Shown here: in pieces, positions 25,338 to 34,367 of the stretch
How positions within the stretch are numbered: position 1 is the first letter of the stretch
Layout of the letters: each line of letters opens with the position of its first letter
Notes under the pieces: generated by a model
Database searches by the model: none
The model's input: the letters and a program-made list of their open reading frames with translations, nothing else
What the model was told of the DNA's origin: nothing
Program-made: the position numbers and the translations under genes
Source: Acetatifactor sp.
Lineage (GTDB): Bacteria; Bacillota; Clostridia; Lachnospirales; Lachnospiraceae
Assembly: GCA_016293615.1 (NCBI GenBank)
Contig: JAEDDX010000008.1
Span: 1-54,664, forward strand
Length of the DNA: 54,664 nucleotides
Reading direction: 5' to 3'

Positions 25338-26684
25338 ATGAAAAAACGATCTTTTTCTATTTTGCTGCTAAGTCTGATGCTCATGACTTCCGGCTGCGGC
25401 AATTCAGACAATCCGCCCTCTCAGGAAAGTATCCCGGCGTCACAATCTGCGCAGATGACAGAGGTTTCGACACAAAGTCCAAGTGAATCGGCCGAGGAAT
25501 CCTCCTCAGAGGTAATACCCGAACTGACGCCGGAGGAACAATACTGGCAGGATGTACTCGCTTCTTTTTCAGACAGCAAGTATGATTTGAGCACGGCTCT
25601 GACCGAAAAGGCCTTAAAAGACTACTGTCAGGACTACTTTTCTCTGGGCGTCGGCATCAACGGCAGTACTTTGGAGAACCAGACACTCAATATGCCGGAA
25701 TACATGGCGGTTTGTGAGAAGCATTTTAACAGCTGTACCATGACTAACCTGATGAAAAGCTGTTATATTCTGAACCAGTCAGGCTCTGTCGAAAATGCAA
25801 AGAGCGGCGACGGCGCACCTGTTCTGTCCTTTGACTCCATCGATCCGACTCTGGAATGGTGCAAAGAACACAATTTTAAGATGCGCGGACATACCCTTGT
25901 GTGGCATGCGCAGGCTCCGGACTGGTTTTTCCGGGAAGACTATGAGAACGATGGCGATTATGTGGACAGGGAAACCATGCTGTTTCGTATGGAAAGCTAC
26001 ATTTGCCAGATGCTGACCCATGTTCAGGAGAAGTATCCCGGCGTCATCTACTGCTGGGATGTCGTAAATGAGGCAGTCGACCCGGACAACGGTGACAAAA
26101 ACAGTTTCTTCTTATGCCGCACGGAAAGCGACGGCAAGCCGAATCCCTGGTATCTCACCATCGGTGAGGACTATGTGGAGCAAGCCTTCACCTTTGCCAG
26201 AAAATATGCCGACCCCGACGTCAAACTCATATATAACGATTTCAACACCTTCCAGCTGACCAAGGAAAACGCAATCTACGCCTTGTGTGAATCCCTGAAG
26301 GAAAAGGGTCTGATCGACGGTATCGGCATGCAGGGTTATTGGGGACTTGATTATCCTTCCGTCAATACCCTGGAATGTACGATCAAGCATTTTGCAAAGC
26401 TTGATCTGGAGATCCAGATTACGGAGCTGTCCGTCGGAGTGGACGAAGAGGACGAGAAATCTTTTGAAAAACAGGCGAAGAAGTACGGCAGTGTCTTTCT
26501 GATGTTCAAGAACCTGGATACCGCAGGCGGCGGTCCCGCCAACATCACCAATGTGACTCTCTTTGGCTTGAAGGACCATTACCGAGACGGTGACACCACC
26601 AATTCCAGACTCTTTGACGCCGACTACCAGCCCAAACCTGCCTTCAATAAGATCCGCGACATCATGAAAAATATGTATAAATAA
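25338..26684 (+). CDS. GH10 endo-1,4-beta-xylanase lipoprotein
   Basis: A 448-residue surface-anchored xylanase. The signal peptide ends in a lipobox (TSGC, Cys ~20). A Ser/Glu/Gln-rich linker (~21-65) precedes a GH10 TIM barrel (~80-448). Diagnostic residues are RGHTLVWHAQAPDWF, the acid/base Glu245 in WDVVNEAVDPD and the nucleophile Glu363 in QITELSVGVD. It cleaves xylan or arabinoxylan backbones at the cell surface. It lies directly after the esterase gene, with CAGGAGACCAACC before its ATG, and is likely co-transcribed. No transporter or further glycosidases lie next to the pair. Confidence 0.93.
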   Translation: MKKRSFSILLLSLMLMTSGCGNSDNPPSQESIPASQSAQMTEVSTQSPSESAEESSSEVIPELTPEEQYWQDVLASFSDSKYDLSTALTEKALKDYCQDYFSLGVGINGSTLENQTLNMPEYMAVCEKHFNSCTMTNLMKSCYILNQSGSVENAKSGDGAPVLSFDSIDPTLEWCKEHNFKMRGHTLVWHAQAPDWFFREDYENDGDYVDRETMLFRMESYICQMLTHVQEKYPGVIYCWDVVNEAVDPDNGDKNSFFLCRTESDGKPNPWYLTIGEDYVEQAFTFARKYADPDVKLIYNDFNTFQLTKENAIYALCESLKEKGLIDGIGMQGYWGLDYPSVNTLECTIKHFAKLDLEIQITELSVGVDEEDEKSFEKQAKKYGSVFLMFKNLDTAGGGPANITNVTLFGLKDHYRDGDTTNSRLFDADYQPKPAFNKIRDIMKNMYK

Positions 26685-26742
26685 CATGGCCTTGACAACC
26701 CGACCGTTTTAAAAGGTACATGTGAGAAAGGAAATGTGACAA

Positions 26743-27222
26743 ATGGAGAAAATAGCAAGCTTTACCATTGATCATATCAAATTACAGCCCGGCGTTTATG
26801 TATCCCGAAAGGATAAGGTCGGCGCCGAAACCATTACTACTTTTGACCTGCGCATGACGAGCCCCAACGAGGAACCCGTGATGAATACCGCAGAGATTCA
26901 TACGATCGAGCACCTCGCAGCGACTTATCTGCGAAACCATCCCGATTACAGGGAAAAAACAGTTTACTTCGGACCCATGGGTTGTCGTACCGGCTTTTAC
27001 CTTTTGCTCGCGGGAGACTACGAGTCCAAGGATATCGTTCCCCTCATGATCGAGATGTTTGAGTTCATCCGCGATTTTAAGGACGAGGTGCCGGGTGCCT
27101 CTCCCAAAGACTGCGGCAACTATCTGGACATGAATCTCGGCATGGCAAATTATCTTGCCGCAAAATACTTAGACCGGGTTCTCTATGGAATCGATGAGAG
27201 CAGACTGATCTATCCCGAATAA
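26743..27222 (+). CDS. luxS: S-ribosylhomocysteine lyase (LuxS)
   Basis: A 159-residue cytoplasmic enzyme that splits S-ribosylhomocysteine into homocysteine and DPD, the AI-2 precursor. The metal ligands are visible as His53 and His57 in HTIEHLAATYLRNH, with Cys124 in PKDCGNYLD. Glu56 and Cys81 (GPMGCRTGFY) are the acid/base residues. Length matches the family. Its substrate is made by the nucleosidase encoded 14 bases downstream, so the pair completes the activated-methyl-cycle route from S-adenosylhomocysteine. The ATG at 26743 follows AAAGGAAATGTGACAA. Confidence 0.96.
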   Translation: MEKIASFTIDHIKLQPGVYVSRKDKVGAETITTFDLRMTSPNEEPVMNTAEIHTIEHLAATYLRNHPDYREKTVYFGPMGCRTGFYLLLAGDYESKDIVPLMIEMFEFIRDFKDEVPGASPKDCGNYLDMNLGMANYLAAKYLDRVLYGIDESRLIYPE

Positions 27223-27236
27223 AGAAGGAGAACAAT

Positions 27237-27935
27237 ATGAGTAAAATCGGAATCATCGGAGCAATGGATCTTGAAGTAGATCAGCTCAAAAGTGAAATGG
27301 CAGTTTCTGAGATCAGGACTGTCGCAGGAATGGATTTTTATGAGGGAAGCCTCGAAGGAGTTTCTGTCGTCATAGTGCGATGCGGTATCGGTAAAGTCAA
27401 TGCTGCTCTCTGTACACAGATTCTCTCTGACTTGTTTCAAGTAACCCACATCATTAACACCGGTGTGGCCGGCTCATTAAATGCTAAGCTTGATATCGGA
27501 GATATCCTGATTTCCAAGGACGCTCTTCATCATGACATGGATGTCAGAATATTCGGTTATCGCCTCGGAGAAGTACCGCAGATGGGTTTCCGGGAGTTTC
27601 CCGCAGATGAGAGAATGGCTGAACTTGCAAGAAAAGCCTGTGAAAAAGTAAATCCTGACATTAATGTCATATTAGGAAGAGTCGTCAGCGGAGACCAGTT
27701 CATCTCTGAGAACAGCGTTAAGGAAAAGCTGATTTCCGAGTTTCAGGGTGACTGCGCCGAAATGGAGGGTGCTTCTATCGCACACGGCGCATATCTGAAC
27801 AAGATTCCTTTCGTCATCATCCGCGCAATCTCTGACAAGGCAGACAACAGTGCAACCATGGATTATCCTACCTTCGAAAGAGAAGCGGCAAAGCATTCCG
27901 CCGCTTTGGTAAAAGAACTGATCAAGGAGATCTGA
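27237..27935 (+). CDS. mtnN: 5'-methylthioadenosine/S-adenosylhomocysteine nucleosidase
   Basis: A 232-residue nucleosidase (Pfs/MTAN) that hydrolyses SAH and MTA to adenine and the ribosyl thioether. The N-terminus is IGIIGAMDLEVDQLK, the phosphorylase fold motif is RCGIGKVNAA, and NTGVAGSLN follows. The substrate region is EMEGASIAHGA and the catalytic Asp is in RAISDKAD near the C-terminus. It lies 14 bases after luxS with AGAAGGAGAACAAT before the ATG. The two enzymes act in sequence. A strong terminator follows. Confidence 0.95.
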   Translation: MSKIGIIGAMDLEVDQLKSEMAVSEIRTVAGMDFYEGSLEGVSVVIVRCGIGKVNAALCTQILSDLFQVTHIINTGVAGSLNAKLDIGDILISKDALHHDMDVRIFGYRLGEVPQMGFREFPADERMAELARKACEKVNPDINVILGRVVSGDQFISENSVKEKLISEFQGDCAEMEGASIAHGAYLNKIPFVIIRAISDKADNSATMDYPTFEREAAKHSAALVKELIKEI

Positions 27936-27969
27936 TACTCCCGGTCAAACGGATTTTGAAAAAACACAA

Positions 27970-28012
27970 AAACACCCTTACACGCTATGAACTGTGTACG
28001 GGTGTTTCTTTC
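27970..28012 (+). terminator. Terminator after mtnN, probably bidirectional
   Basis: AAACACCC pairs with GGGTGTTT and, after one mismatch, TACAC pairs with GTGTA, a 13-bp stem. T-rich tails follow on both strands (TTTCTTTCC on plus, TTTTGTGTTTTTTC on minus). It separates convergent mtnN and the GtrA gene. Confidence 0.85.
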
Positions 28013-28063
28013 CTTATATTAACATCTTCGCACTTTTCAGCCGGAAATCGTCAGCTCAGACAG

Positions 28064-28552
28064 TTACTGCTTCTTTCCCTTTTTATTGAACACGAAGAGT
28101 TTACTGAATACATAGTTTCCGACGATAACCAATACTGCTGCAACAATGGTAGTCACATACACATTGATACCAAGCACTCCGAATACCTGCCGTATCACGA
28201 TTTCCATCACTAAGGTAGCCACCCTGGAGAGAAGGAACTTCGGGATCTCTTTCAGCATCGGTTCGTGACTCTTGAACACAAAGGCGCGGTTGGTAAAATA
28301 CGCAAAGGTCGTACCTGCGGTCCAGTTTACGATACTCAGTACAAGATTCTGCAGTGCAGTAGGATATAACGGATTGCCAAAAGCCAGCCAGTTTGCAAGA
28401 AACATTGCCGCCCAGGATACGACTGTGGTCATTCCGCCTACGATCAGATAGGAGATGATCTCCTGGTATTTCACACAAAGACCCCAGCATTTTCCGATGA
28501 ATGCATTCTTCTTTGCCCATCTGTCCATCATTTTCGTAAATTTTTCAATCAT
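28064..28552 (-). CDS. GtrA-like four-helix membrane protein
   Basis: A 162-residue membrane protein with four hydrophobic segments at ~32-55, ~68-88, ~105-125 and ~130-150. The family start block (QEIISYLIVGGMTTVVSW) and internal NYVFSKLFVF end are typical of GtrA/DPMS-like proteins. These are thought to help flip polyprenyl-phosphate-linked sugars or assist cell-wall glycosylation. The ATG at 28552 follows GGGAGTACAATC. It lies after the hydroxyacid dehydrogenase on the same strand, but no glycosyltransferase is nearby. Confidence 0.85.
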   Translation of the reverse strand: MIEKFTKMMDRWAKKNAFIGKCWGLCVKYQEIISYLIVGGMTTVVSWAAMFLANWLAFGNPLYPTALQNLVLSIVNWTAGTTFAYFTNRAFVFKSHEPMLKEIPKFLLSRVATLVMEIVIRQVFGVLGINVYVTTIVAAVLVIVGNYVFSKLFVFNKKGKKQ

Positions 28553-28628
28553 GATTGTACTCCCTCAAAACTCTCCCTATATTGTCTGTAACAACCTGTC
28601 ATGACCTACAACAGCGGTCATATTCTTC

Positions 28629-29591
28629 TTACGGATTCACTACATTTCTGTCCTCGCCTCTTAAGAAAGCCGCAATATTTTCATGCGCTTCCCAGACACA
28701 CCTTTGTCTTGCTTCCACACTCGCCCATGCAAGGTGAGGCGTAATGATCAGCTTAGTGCTATCCTTAATCTGACTTAAGGGATTGGAAGACTTCAGGGGC
28801 TCTTCCTCCACGACATCCAGACCTGCCGCCGCAATCTGCCCCTGCATCAGTGCTTCATACAAAGCGGTGTTATCCACCACCTTACCTCTGGCAACATTGA
28901 TGAGAACTGCAGTCTTTTTCATCTTCTTCAATGCGTCGGCATCAATAAAATTCTTTGTCAGCTCACTCAAAGGGCAATGCAGGGAAAGATAATCACTCTC
29001 TGCAAGTAAAGTGTCTTTATCAACCTGAGGATAATCTTTACAGCTACTCTTTCCGGTGACGGAATGAAACATCACATGACAGCCGAATCCCTTTGCAATG
29101 GAAGCAACCTTCCGGCCGATATGTCCCATACCTACAATTCCCCATGTCTTGCCCTCCAGCTCATAAAAGGGAATATCAAAATTAGAAAAACGGTCCTGAG
29201 AACTGTATTCACCGGACTTGACATATGTGTCATAATGCATCAGCTTCTCACTGAGCGCCAGAGCCATGGCAAAGGTATGCTGTGCCACCATACCGGTACA
29301 ATAATCTCTCACATTTGTAACCTTAATGCCCCTGGAAGAACAATAGGCTAGGTCGCAGTTATCGAAACCGGTCGCAAACTCACAAATCAGCTTCACATTT
29401 TTTGCATCCTCAAGCGTTTCCCTGTTGAGGGGAGATTTGTTTGCGATCACGATATCTGCATCCTGAATTCTCTCCTTCACTTCCTCAACGGTCACTGTAT
29501 TGCGATATACAGTCACCTCGCCAAAATCCCGGATACAATCCACTGATACATCGGTTCCTACACTGTTTCTTTCCAATATCACAATCTTCAT
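28629..29591 (-). CDS. NAD-dependent D-2-hydroxyacid dehydrogenase
   Basis: A 320-residue dehydrogenase. The NAD-binding loop is GIVGMGHIGRKVASIA (~146) and the active-site residues are Arg in NVARGKVVD, Glu in LDVVEEEPL, and His in ITPHLAWAS. This is the D-isomer-specific 2-hydroxyacid dehydrogenase fold, whose members include glycerate, lactate and phosphoglycerate dehydrogenases; substrate cannot be set from sequence. The ATG at 29591 has GAGGATGACAT upstream. A terminator hairpin ends only about ten bases before the ATG, an unusual placement that may matter for regulation. Confidence 0.88.
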   Translation of the reverse strand: MKIVILERNSVGTDVSVDCIRDFGEVTVYRNTVTVEEVKERIQDADIVIANKSPLNRETLEDAKNVKLICEFATGFDNCDLAYCSSRGIKVTNVRDYCTGMVAQHTFAMALALSEKLMHYDTYVKSGEYSSQDRFSNFDIPFYELEGKTWGIVGMGHIGRKVASIAKGFGCHVMFHSVTGKSSCKDYPQVDKDTLLAESDYLSLHCPLSELTKNFIDADALKKMKKTAVLINVARGKVVDNTALYEALMQGQIAAAGLDVVEEEPLKSSNPLSQIKDSTKLIITPHLAWASVEARQRCVWEAHENIAAFLRGEDRNVVNP

Positions 29592-29602
29592 ATGTCATCC
29601 TC

Positions 29603-29635
29603 AAAAAAGGGCCTGCGCAATTTTCCCGCAGGCCC
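29603..29635 (-). terminator. Terminator abutting the dehydrogenase Shine-Dalgarno
   Basis: GGGCCTGCG (29609-29617) pairs with CGCAGGCCC (29627-29635) around a nine-base loop. On the minus strand TTTTTT follows at once and then GAGG, the dehydrogenase ribosome site. It is a strong intrinsic terminator, either ending the upstream 44-codon/membrane-protein transcript or acting as an attenuator. Confidence 0.85.
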
Positions 29636-29640
29636 GAAAC

Positions 29641-29775
29641 TTATTTTGATTTCTTCTCCTGTTCAATCACAGTCATTTCTTCCAGCCGGTACAGAATCCT
29701 ACTAATTGAGAACAGTTTAACAAAGAAAGAACAAAAATTCAAGCAATATGAATCGATTCGTCTCAAATGTATCAT
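29641..29775 (-). CDS. 44-residue ORF overlapping the upstream gene (ATGA)
   Basis: An ATG at 29775 shares bases with the TGA stop of the upstream membrane-protein gene (ATGA) and opens 44 codons ending at 29641, just five bases before the terminator stem. The product would be basic-hydrophobic at first (MIHLRRIDSYCLNFCSFFVK) and ends in an amphipathic helix-like tail (SRILYRLEEMTVIEQEKKSK). The four-base overlap would allow coupling, though no strong ribosome site is seen. A shorter start inside it (MTVIEQEKKSK, with GGAAG upstream) is also possible. I do not recognise the product. Confidence 0.35.
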   Translation of the reverse strand: MIHLRRIDSYCLNFCSFFVKLFSISRILYRLEEMTVIEQEKKSK

Positions 29776-30482
29776 CCGATCAGAATTTCTTTGAGCAGAT
29801 GCTCGATTTCATCCCAGGTTGCTTTCTGCGTAATCTTTGTTTCTGTATGCTCCTTTGTATCTCCATCCTTTGCACCCGTAAGATTCATCACCTCAATTTT
29901 TCTCGGCTTTGCCGCTGCACTTCCTTCTTCCGCCCTGACACTGTTTAGCATCTCCATATCTTTTCCGGTAAATTTTAGTCTCTGCGAGAGGTGATTTTCC
30001 AGGTAATCGATCAGATTTATGCGAAGCATGTTTTTGCGGCCCTTTAGATCCACAGCCGTTGAAACCGTAAAATAAAGATACAATCCTATAAAACTGACAA
30101 TATAGTACGGAACTGTTCTCTGCACACTGTTACCGTCCATCAGTGCCAGACAGACGCCGATTCCCGCCAAAATCACAGAAATCAGTATCATCTGACAGGA
30201 GAGATAATAGATCGTTCGGAAGGAAAACGGACCGAATGACAGTTTCTGAATAAATTTGTCCACATAAACCGTAACATTGTTCATTCCCTGATTCATCTCA
30301 CAGCAGTTCATATACTTATTCTTACATTGTTTCAAGAGTTTATTGTTTGTGGAAGCCATACTGTCCGCTTCTTTGATCAGATGATTGTACAGTGCCCCCA
30401 AAATAATACGAAGAAACATACTCAAAAATAAAAACACAAACATACAAATACTGACAACACGATGCTCCAAAAAAATACCCAT
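29772..30482 (-). CDS. Membrane protein of unknown function
   Basis: A 236-residue protein with hydrophobic segments at ~9-30, ~90-112 and ~122-142. The two Cys in YMNCCEMNQG (~57) lie between the first and second. The C-terminal ~85 residues look soluble and charged, with an Ala-rich EEGSAAAKPRK patch and a final amphipathic helix (WDEIEHLLKEILIG). I do not recognise a family. The ATG at 30482 follows CAGGGGAAAAGA. It lies downstream of the antiporter gene on the same strand, with a 140-base gap. Confidence 0.7.
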   Translation of the reverse strand: MGIFLEHRVVSICMFVFLFLSMFLRIILGALYNHLIKEADSMASTNNKLLKQCKNKYMNCCEMNQGMNNVTVYVDKFIQKLSFGPFSFRTIYYLSCQMILISVILAGIGVCLALMDGNSVQRTVPYYIVSFIGLYLYFTVSTAVDLKGRKNMLRINLIDYLENHLSQRLKFTGKDMEMLNSVRAEEGSAAAKPRKIEVMNLTGAKDGDTKEHTETKITQKATWDEIEHLLKEILIG

Positions 30483-30622
30483 TCTTTTCCCCTGCCCTTT
30501 CTGTGATTCCTCTTTCTCATAAAGAAAGCCAAATCCGTAATTTCATGGATTTGGCTTTCGTATAATTTGATTATAAAAGAAACATTCCTGCTTGGACAGT
30601 ACTTTTCATCGACAAATAAGTA

Positions 30623-31801
30623 TCATTCACCGAATCTGTCGTTCGAATAAAGTAGTTTTAAGAGAATAGGGGTCGAAATACTGGAGCAGATGATCAGCAG
30701 GATCACTGCAGTAAAGTAAACCGGTGTCATCAGTCCCACGGAAAGACCTTTCTGTGCCACGATCAGGGCAACCTCTCCTCTTGTCATCATACCGACACCG
30801 ATCTTCAGACAATCCTGGTTACGAAATCTGCATATCTTTGCCATCAGTCCGCATCCGATGATTTTGGTCAACAGAGCAACCAATACAAACCCGATTGAAA
30901 ACAGGACAATTTTGGAATCAATTGTATCAATCACAGTCTTTAAACCGATACTTGCAAAGAACACCGGCCCAAAAATCATATAAGAGCTGACTTCCATCTT
31001 CTCATCAATATAGCTGGAATCTCTCATGGAGCAGAGAATGATACCCGCCACATATGCACCTGTGATATCAGCAATTCCGAAGTAAGTCTCCGCAATATAT
31101 GCAAAAGCGAAGCAAAGAGCAAGGCTCATGATCGGAATTCGTCTGGTGTGAGGATATCTGTCATCCAGCTTTCTGAAGATTCTGTAGAGAATATATCCGA
31201 CTACCAGAGCGAGTGCAAAAAACAGAATCGTGTTCAGCACTACCTTACCGGGGTTGCTTTCGGGATTCTTAAAACCGATGACGAAGGTCAGTACAATAAT
31301 ACCGATGACATCATCGATAATGGCGGAGCTCAATATCGTAGTTCCTATCTTACCCTTTAGCTTACCCATCTCTTTTAAGGATTGTACCGTAATGCTGACG
31401 CTGGTGGCAGTCATGATCACGCCGATGAAGACTGCCTTGAAGAAATTCTCGCTTCCCCAGGGTGCCGCACCGTAAAAACCCATATACAGAAGGGTGCCGC
31501 CCACGAGAGGAACGAATACGCCCATACATGCAATTAAGAAGGCAATAGGACCTGTCTTCATCAATTCCTTTAAGTCTGTCTCCAAACCTGCGGAAAACAT
31601 CAGAAGAACCACACCGACTTCAGCCATTCCCGTCAGAAAATCCGAAAGCTCAACCAGGTGCAGCATGCTGGGACCGATCAGCAGACCTGCGATGATTTCT
31701 CCGACAACCTGAGGTGCCTTACATTTTCTTGCAACTACACCGAAAAACTTTGCAAAGACGATAATAATTGCAAGATCCCTAAAAATACCATATACTTCCA
31801 T
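30623..31801 (-). CDS. CPA2-type cation:proton antiporter
   Basis: A 392-residue integral membrane protein with about twelve hydrophobic segments. KefB/NapA-type motifs are present: VGEIIAGLLIGPSML near the N-terminus, LLMFSAGLETD (~70), SSAIIDDVIGIIVL with the paired Asp of the ion site (~165), and MMTRGEVALIVAQKG (~345). It probably exchanges Na+ or K+ for protons. No TrkA-N/RCK domain is attached, so it is a short form. Its ATG overlaps the gyrA stop by one base (TAATG), implying coupling to gyrA translation. Confidence 0.88.
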   Translation of the reverse strand: MEVYGIFRDLAIIIVFAKFFGVVARKCKAPQVVGEIIAGLLIGPSMLHLVELSDFLTGMAEVGVVLLMFSAGLETDLKELMKTGPIAFLIACMGVFVPLVGGTLLYMGFYGAAPWGSENFFKAVFIGVIMTATSVSITVQSLKEMGKLKGKIGTTILSSAIIDDVIGIIVLTFVIGFKNPESNPGKVVLNTILFFALALVVGYILYRIFRKLDDRYPHTRRIPIMSLALCFAFAYIAETYFGIADITGAYVAGIILCSMRDSSYIDEKMEVSSYMIFGPVFFASIGLKTVIDTIDSKIVLFSIGFVLVALLTKIIGCGLMAKICRFRNQDCLKIGVGMMTRGEVALIVAQKGLSVGLMTPVYFTAVILLIICSSISTPILLKLLYSNDRFGE

Positions 31802-34338
31802 TATTCTGCACTTTCTGAAGGTACTTCATCCGGGCTCTCAGTTTCTTTATCTTCCTCGGATTCCTGCTCTTCATTTCCTATTTTACCTCTGACCTTGGCA
31901 ATCTGTGCAACTGTGACACCCTTTTCCAGATTGATCATCTTAACACCCGAAGTGATTCTTCCCAGCGTGGAAATATCTTCCATACGAAGCTGGATAATGA
32001 TACCTTCTGTAGTAATCATCATGATCTCATTGTCATCATTGACAGCCTTCACGCCAACTACATCACCGGTCTTTTCGGTAATCTTATAGCATTTTACACC
32101 CTTACCGCCACGTTTTTGAACCGTAAATTCATCCAAAAATGTTCTCTTACCCATACCATTTTCGGACACAATCAATAAGGAGTCACCCTGGCTCTGCAGC
32201 TGCATACCGACGATTTCATCACTGTCATCCAGATTCATACCGATAACACCCATGGAAGTTCTTCCGGTCGCTCTGACATCCGTCTCTTTAAAGCGGATAC
32301 ACATACCATGTTTGGTGACGAGGAAAATTTCACTGTCCTGATTGGTCGTTTTCACTTCTATCAGCTCGTCATCGTCTCGTAAGTTGATTGCCGTGAGTCC
32401 GTTCTTACGAATGTTGGCAAACTCTGTCAATGGAGTCTTCTTAATGATACCCTTTCTGGTAACCATAAACAGGTCTTTGCTTTCATCATATTCCTGAATC
32501 GGAATCATGGCAGTGATCTTCTCACCGGGATTTAACTGCAGCAGATTGATGACAGCGGTTCCTCTTGCGGTTCTTCCGGCCTCGGGAATCTCATATGCCT
32601 TCAATCTGTACACTCTTCCCATACTGGTGAAGAAATTCAGATAATGGTGTGTTGTGGTCATCAGCAGATCTTCGATAAAATCGTCCTCGATGGTCTGCAT
32701 ACCTTTAATTCCCCGGCCGCCTCTGTTCTGCGCCTTGAAATTATCAACAGTCATTCTCTTGATATAACCAAGATTTGTCATGGCAATGACGGTATTTTCA
32801 TTGGGAATCATATCCTCCATGGAAATATCAAACTCGTCATATCCAATCTTGCTTCTTCTGTCATCACCGAATTTATCGGAGATCTCAATGATTTCCTTTT
32901 TGATGACACCGAGCAGAAGTTTTTCATCGGCAAGAATTGCCTTCAACTCCTGAATTCTAAGCTGAAGTTCTTTATGCTCATTCTCAAGCTTCTCTCTTTC
33001 CAGACCGGTCAGAGCACGCAGACGCATATCTACGATAGCCTGAGCCTGCACATCGGAAAGCTCAAATCTCTCCATCAGGCGGTCTTTTGCAATCTGCGTA
33101 TTCTGGCTGCTTCTGATGATGGAAATCACTTCATCAATGTAGTCGAGTGCTTTCAAAAGACCCTGCAAAATATGGTCTCTCTCTTCTGCCTTATTCAATT
33201 CGTATCTGGTTCTTCTGGTAACAACATTCTCCTGATGTCTCAGGTAATACATCATCATATCCAGAAGATTCATCACTTTTGGCTCATTGTTTACCAGGGC
33301 AAGCATGATCACGCCGAAGGTATCCTGCAGCTGGGTATGCTTATAAAGCTGATTCAGAATGACATTCGCATTCGCGTCTTTTTTAAGTTCAATAACGACT
33401 CTGACGCCTTCTCTGTTGGATTCATCACGAATATCGGTAATGCCTTCGATCTTCTTTAACTTCACGAGCTCGGCAATCTTAATGATCAGATTTGCCTTGT
33501 TCACCATATAGGGCAATTCCGTTGCAATGATCTGGCTCTTACCGTTGGGCAGTGTCTCTATGTTGGTCACTGCACGTACGACAATCTTACCGCGGCCGGT
33601 TCTGTACGCTTCCTCACAGCCTCTGGTTCCCAGAATCAGACCGCCCGTCGGAAAGTCGGGAGCCTTTACGATATCTAAGATCTCTTCAATCTCCGTCTCT
33701 CTGTCGCTTTCAATCCGATTATCAATGATTTTTACAATGGCACTGATCACTTCTCTCAAGTTATGAGGCGGAATATTGGTAGCCATACCGACTGCAATAC
33801 CGGTGGTACCGTTCACCAGAAGATTCGGATAACGGCTGGGCAATACGGAGGGTTCTTTCTCCGTATCATCAAAGTTAGGGACAAAATCCACCGTATCTTT
33901 ATTGATGTCGGCAAGCAATTCCATGGAAATCTTGGAAAGTCTGGCTTCTGTGTATCGCATTGCAGCGGCGCCGTCGCCATCCATGGAGCCGAAGTTGCCG
34001 TGTCCGTCTACCAGAGGATATCTGGTGGACCATTCCTGTGCCATATTGACCAACGCACCATAGATGGAGCTGTCACCATGGGGGTGATATTTACCCATGG
34101 TATCACCGACGATACGGGCACTCTTTCTGTGAGGCTTGTCGGGACCGTTGTTCAACTCGATCATGGAGTACAATACACGCCGCTGTACAGGCTTTAAACC
34201 ATCTCTTACATCTGGCAGTGCACGGGATGCAATAACACTCATCGCATAATCGATGTAGAATGTTTCCATTCTTTCCTTCAGATCGACTTCTTCAATTTTA
34301 TCAATTTCAACATTGTTGTCAAAAATATCGTCGTTCAT
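31801..34338 (-). CDS. gyrA: DNA gyrase subunit A
   Basis: An 845-residue type IIA topoisomerase subunit that cuts and rejoins DNA during negative supercoiling, with GyrB. The N-terminal DNA-binding region includes ASRALPDVRDGLKPVQRRVLY and the active-site tyrosine in AAMRYTEARL (~127). The GyrA box (NRGGRGIKGM, ~560) in the C-terminal beta-pinwheel marks it as GyrA rather than ParC. The C-terminal tail is acidic (EEQESEEDKETESPDE). It lies 29 bases after gyrB in the usual order, transcribed away from oriC. Confidence 0.97.
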   Translation of the reverse strand: MNDDIFDNNVEIDKIEEVDLKERMETFYIDYAMSVIASRALPDVRDGLKPVQRRVLYSMIELNNGPDKPHRKSARIVGDTMGKYHPHGDSSIYGALVNMAQEWSTRYPLVDGHGNFGSMDGDGAAAMRYTEARLSKISMELLADINKDTVDFVPNFDDTEKEPSVLPSRYPNLLVNGTTGIAVGMATNIPPHNLREVISAIVKIIDNRIESDRETEIEEILDIVKAPDFPTGGLILGTRGCEEAYRTGRGKIVVRAVTNIETLPNGKSQIIATELPYMVNKANLIIKIAELVKLKKIEGITDIRDESNREGVRVVIELKKDANANVILNQLYKHTQLQDTFGVIMLALVNNEPKVMNLLDMMMYYLRHQENVVTRRTRYELNKAEERDHILQGLLKALDYIDEVISIIRSSQNTQIAKDRLMERFELSDVQAQAIVDMRLRALTGLEREKLENEHKELQLRIQELKAILADEKLLLGVIKKEIIEISDKFGDDRRSKIGYDEFDISMEDMIPNENTVIAMTNLGYIKRMTVDNFKAQNRGGRGIKGMQTIEDDFIEDLLMTTTHHYLNFFTSMGRVYRLKAYEIPEAGRTARGTAVINLLQLNPGEKITAMIPIQEYDESKDLFMVTRKGIIKKTPLTEFANIRKNGLTAINLRDDDELIEVKTTNQDSEIFLVTKHGMCIRFKETDVRATGRTSMGVIGMNLDDSDEIVGMQLQSQGDSLLIVSENGMGKRTFLDEFTVQKRGGKGVKCYKITEKTGDVVGVKAVNDDNEIMMITTEGIIIQLRMEDISTLGRITSGVKMINLEKGVTVAQIAKVRGKIGNEEQESEEDKETESPDEVPSESAE

Positions 34339-34367
34339 GTTTTACACAGCCTTTCGTCTTTTCCGGA

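Noticed and set aside
32644..33459. 271-codon plus-strand frame
   Set aside because: Antisense shadow inside gyrA.
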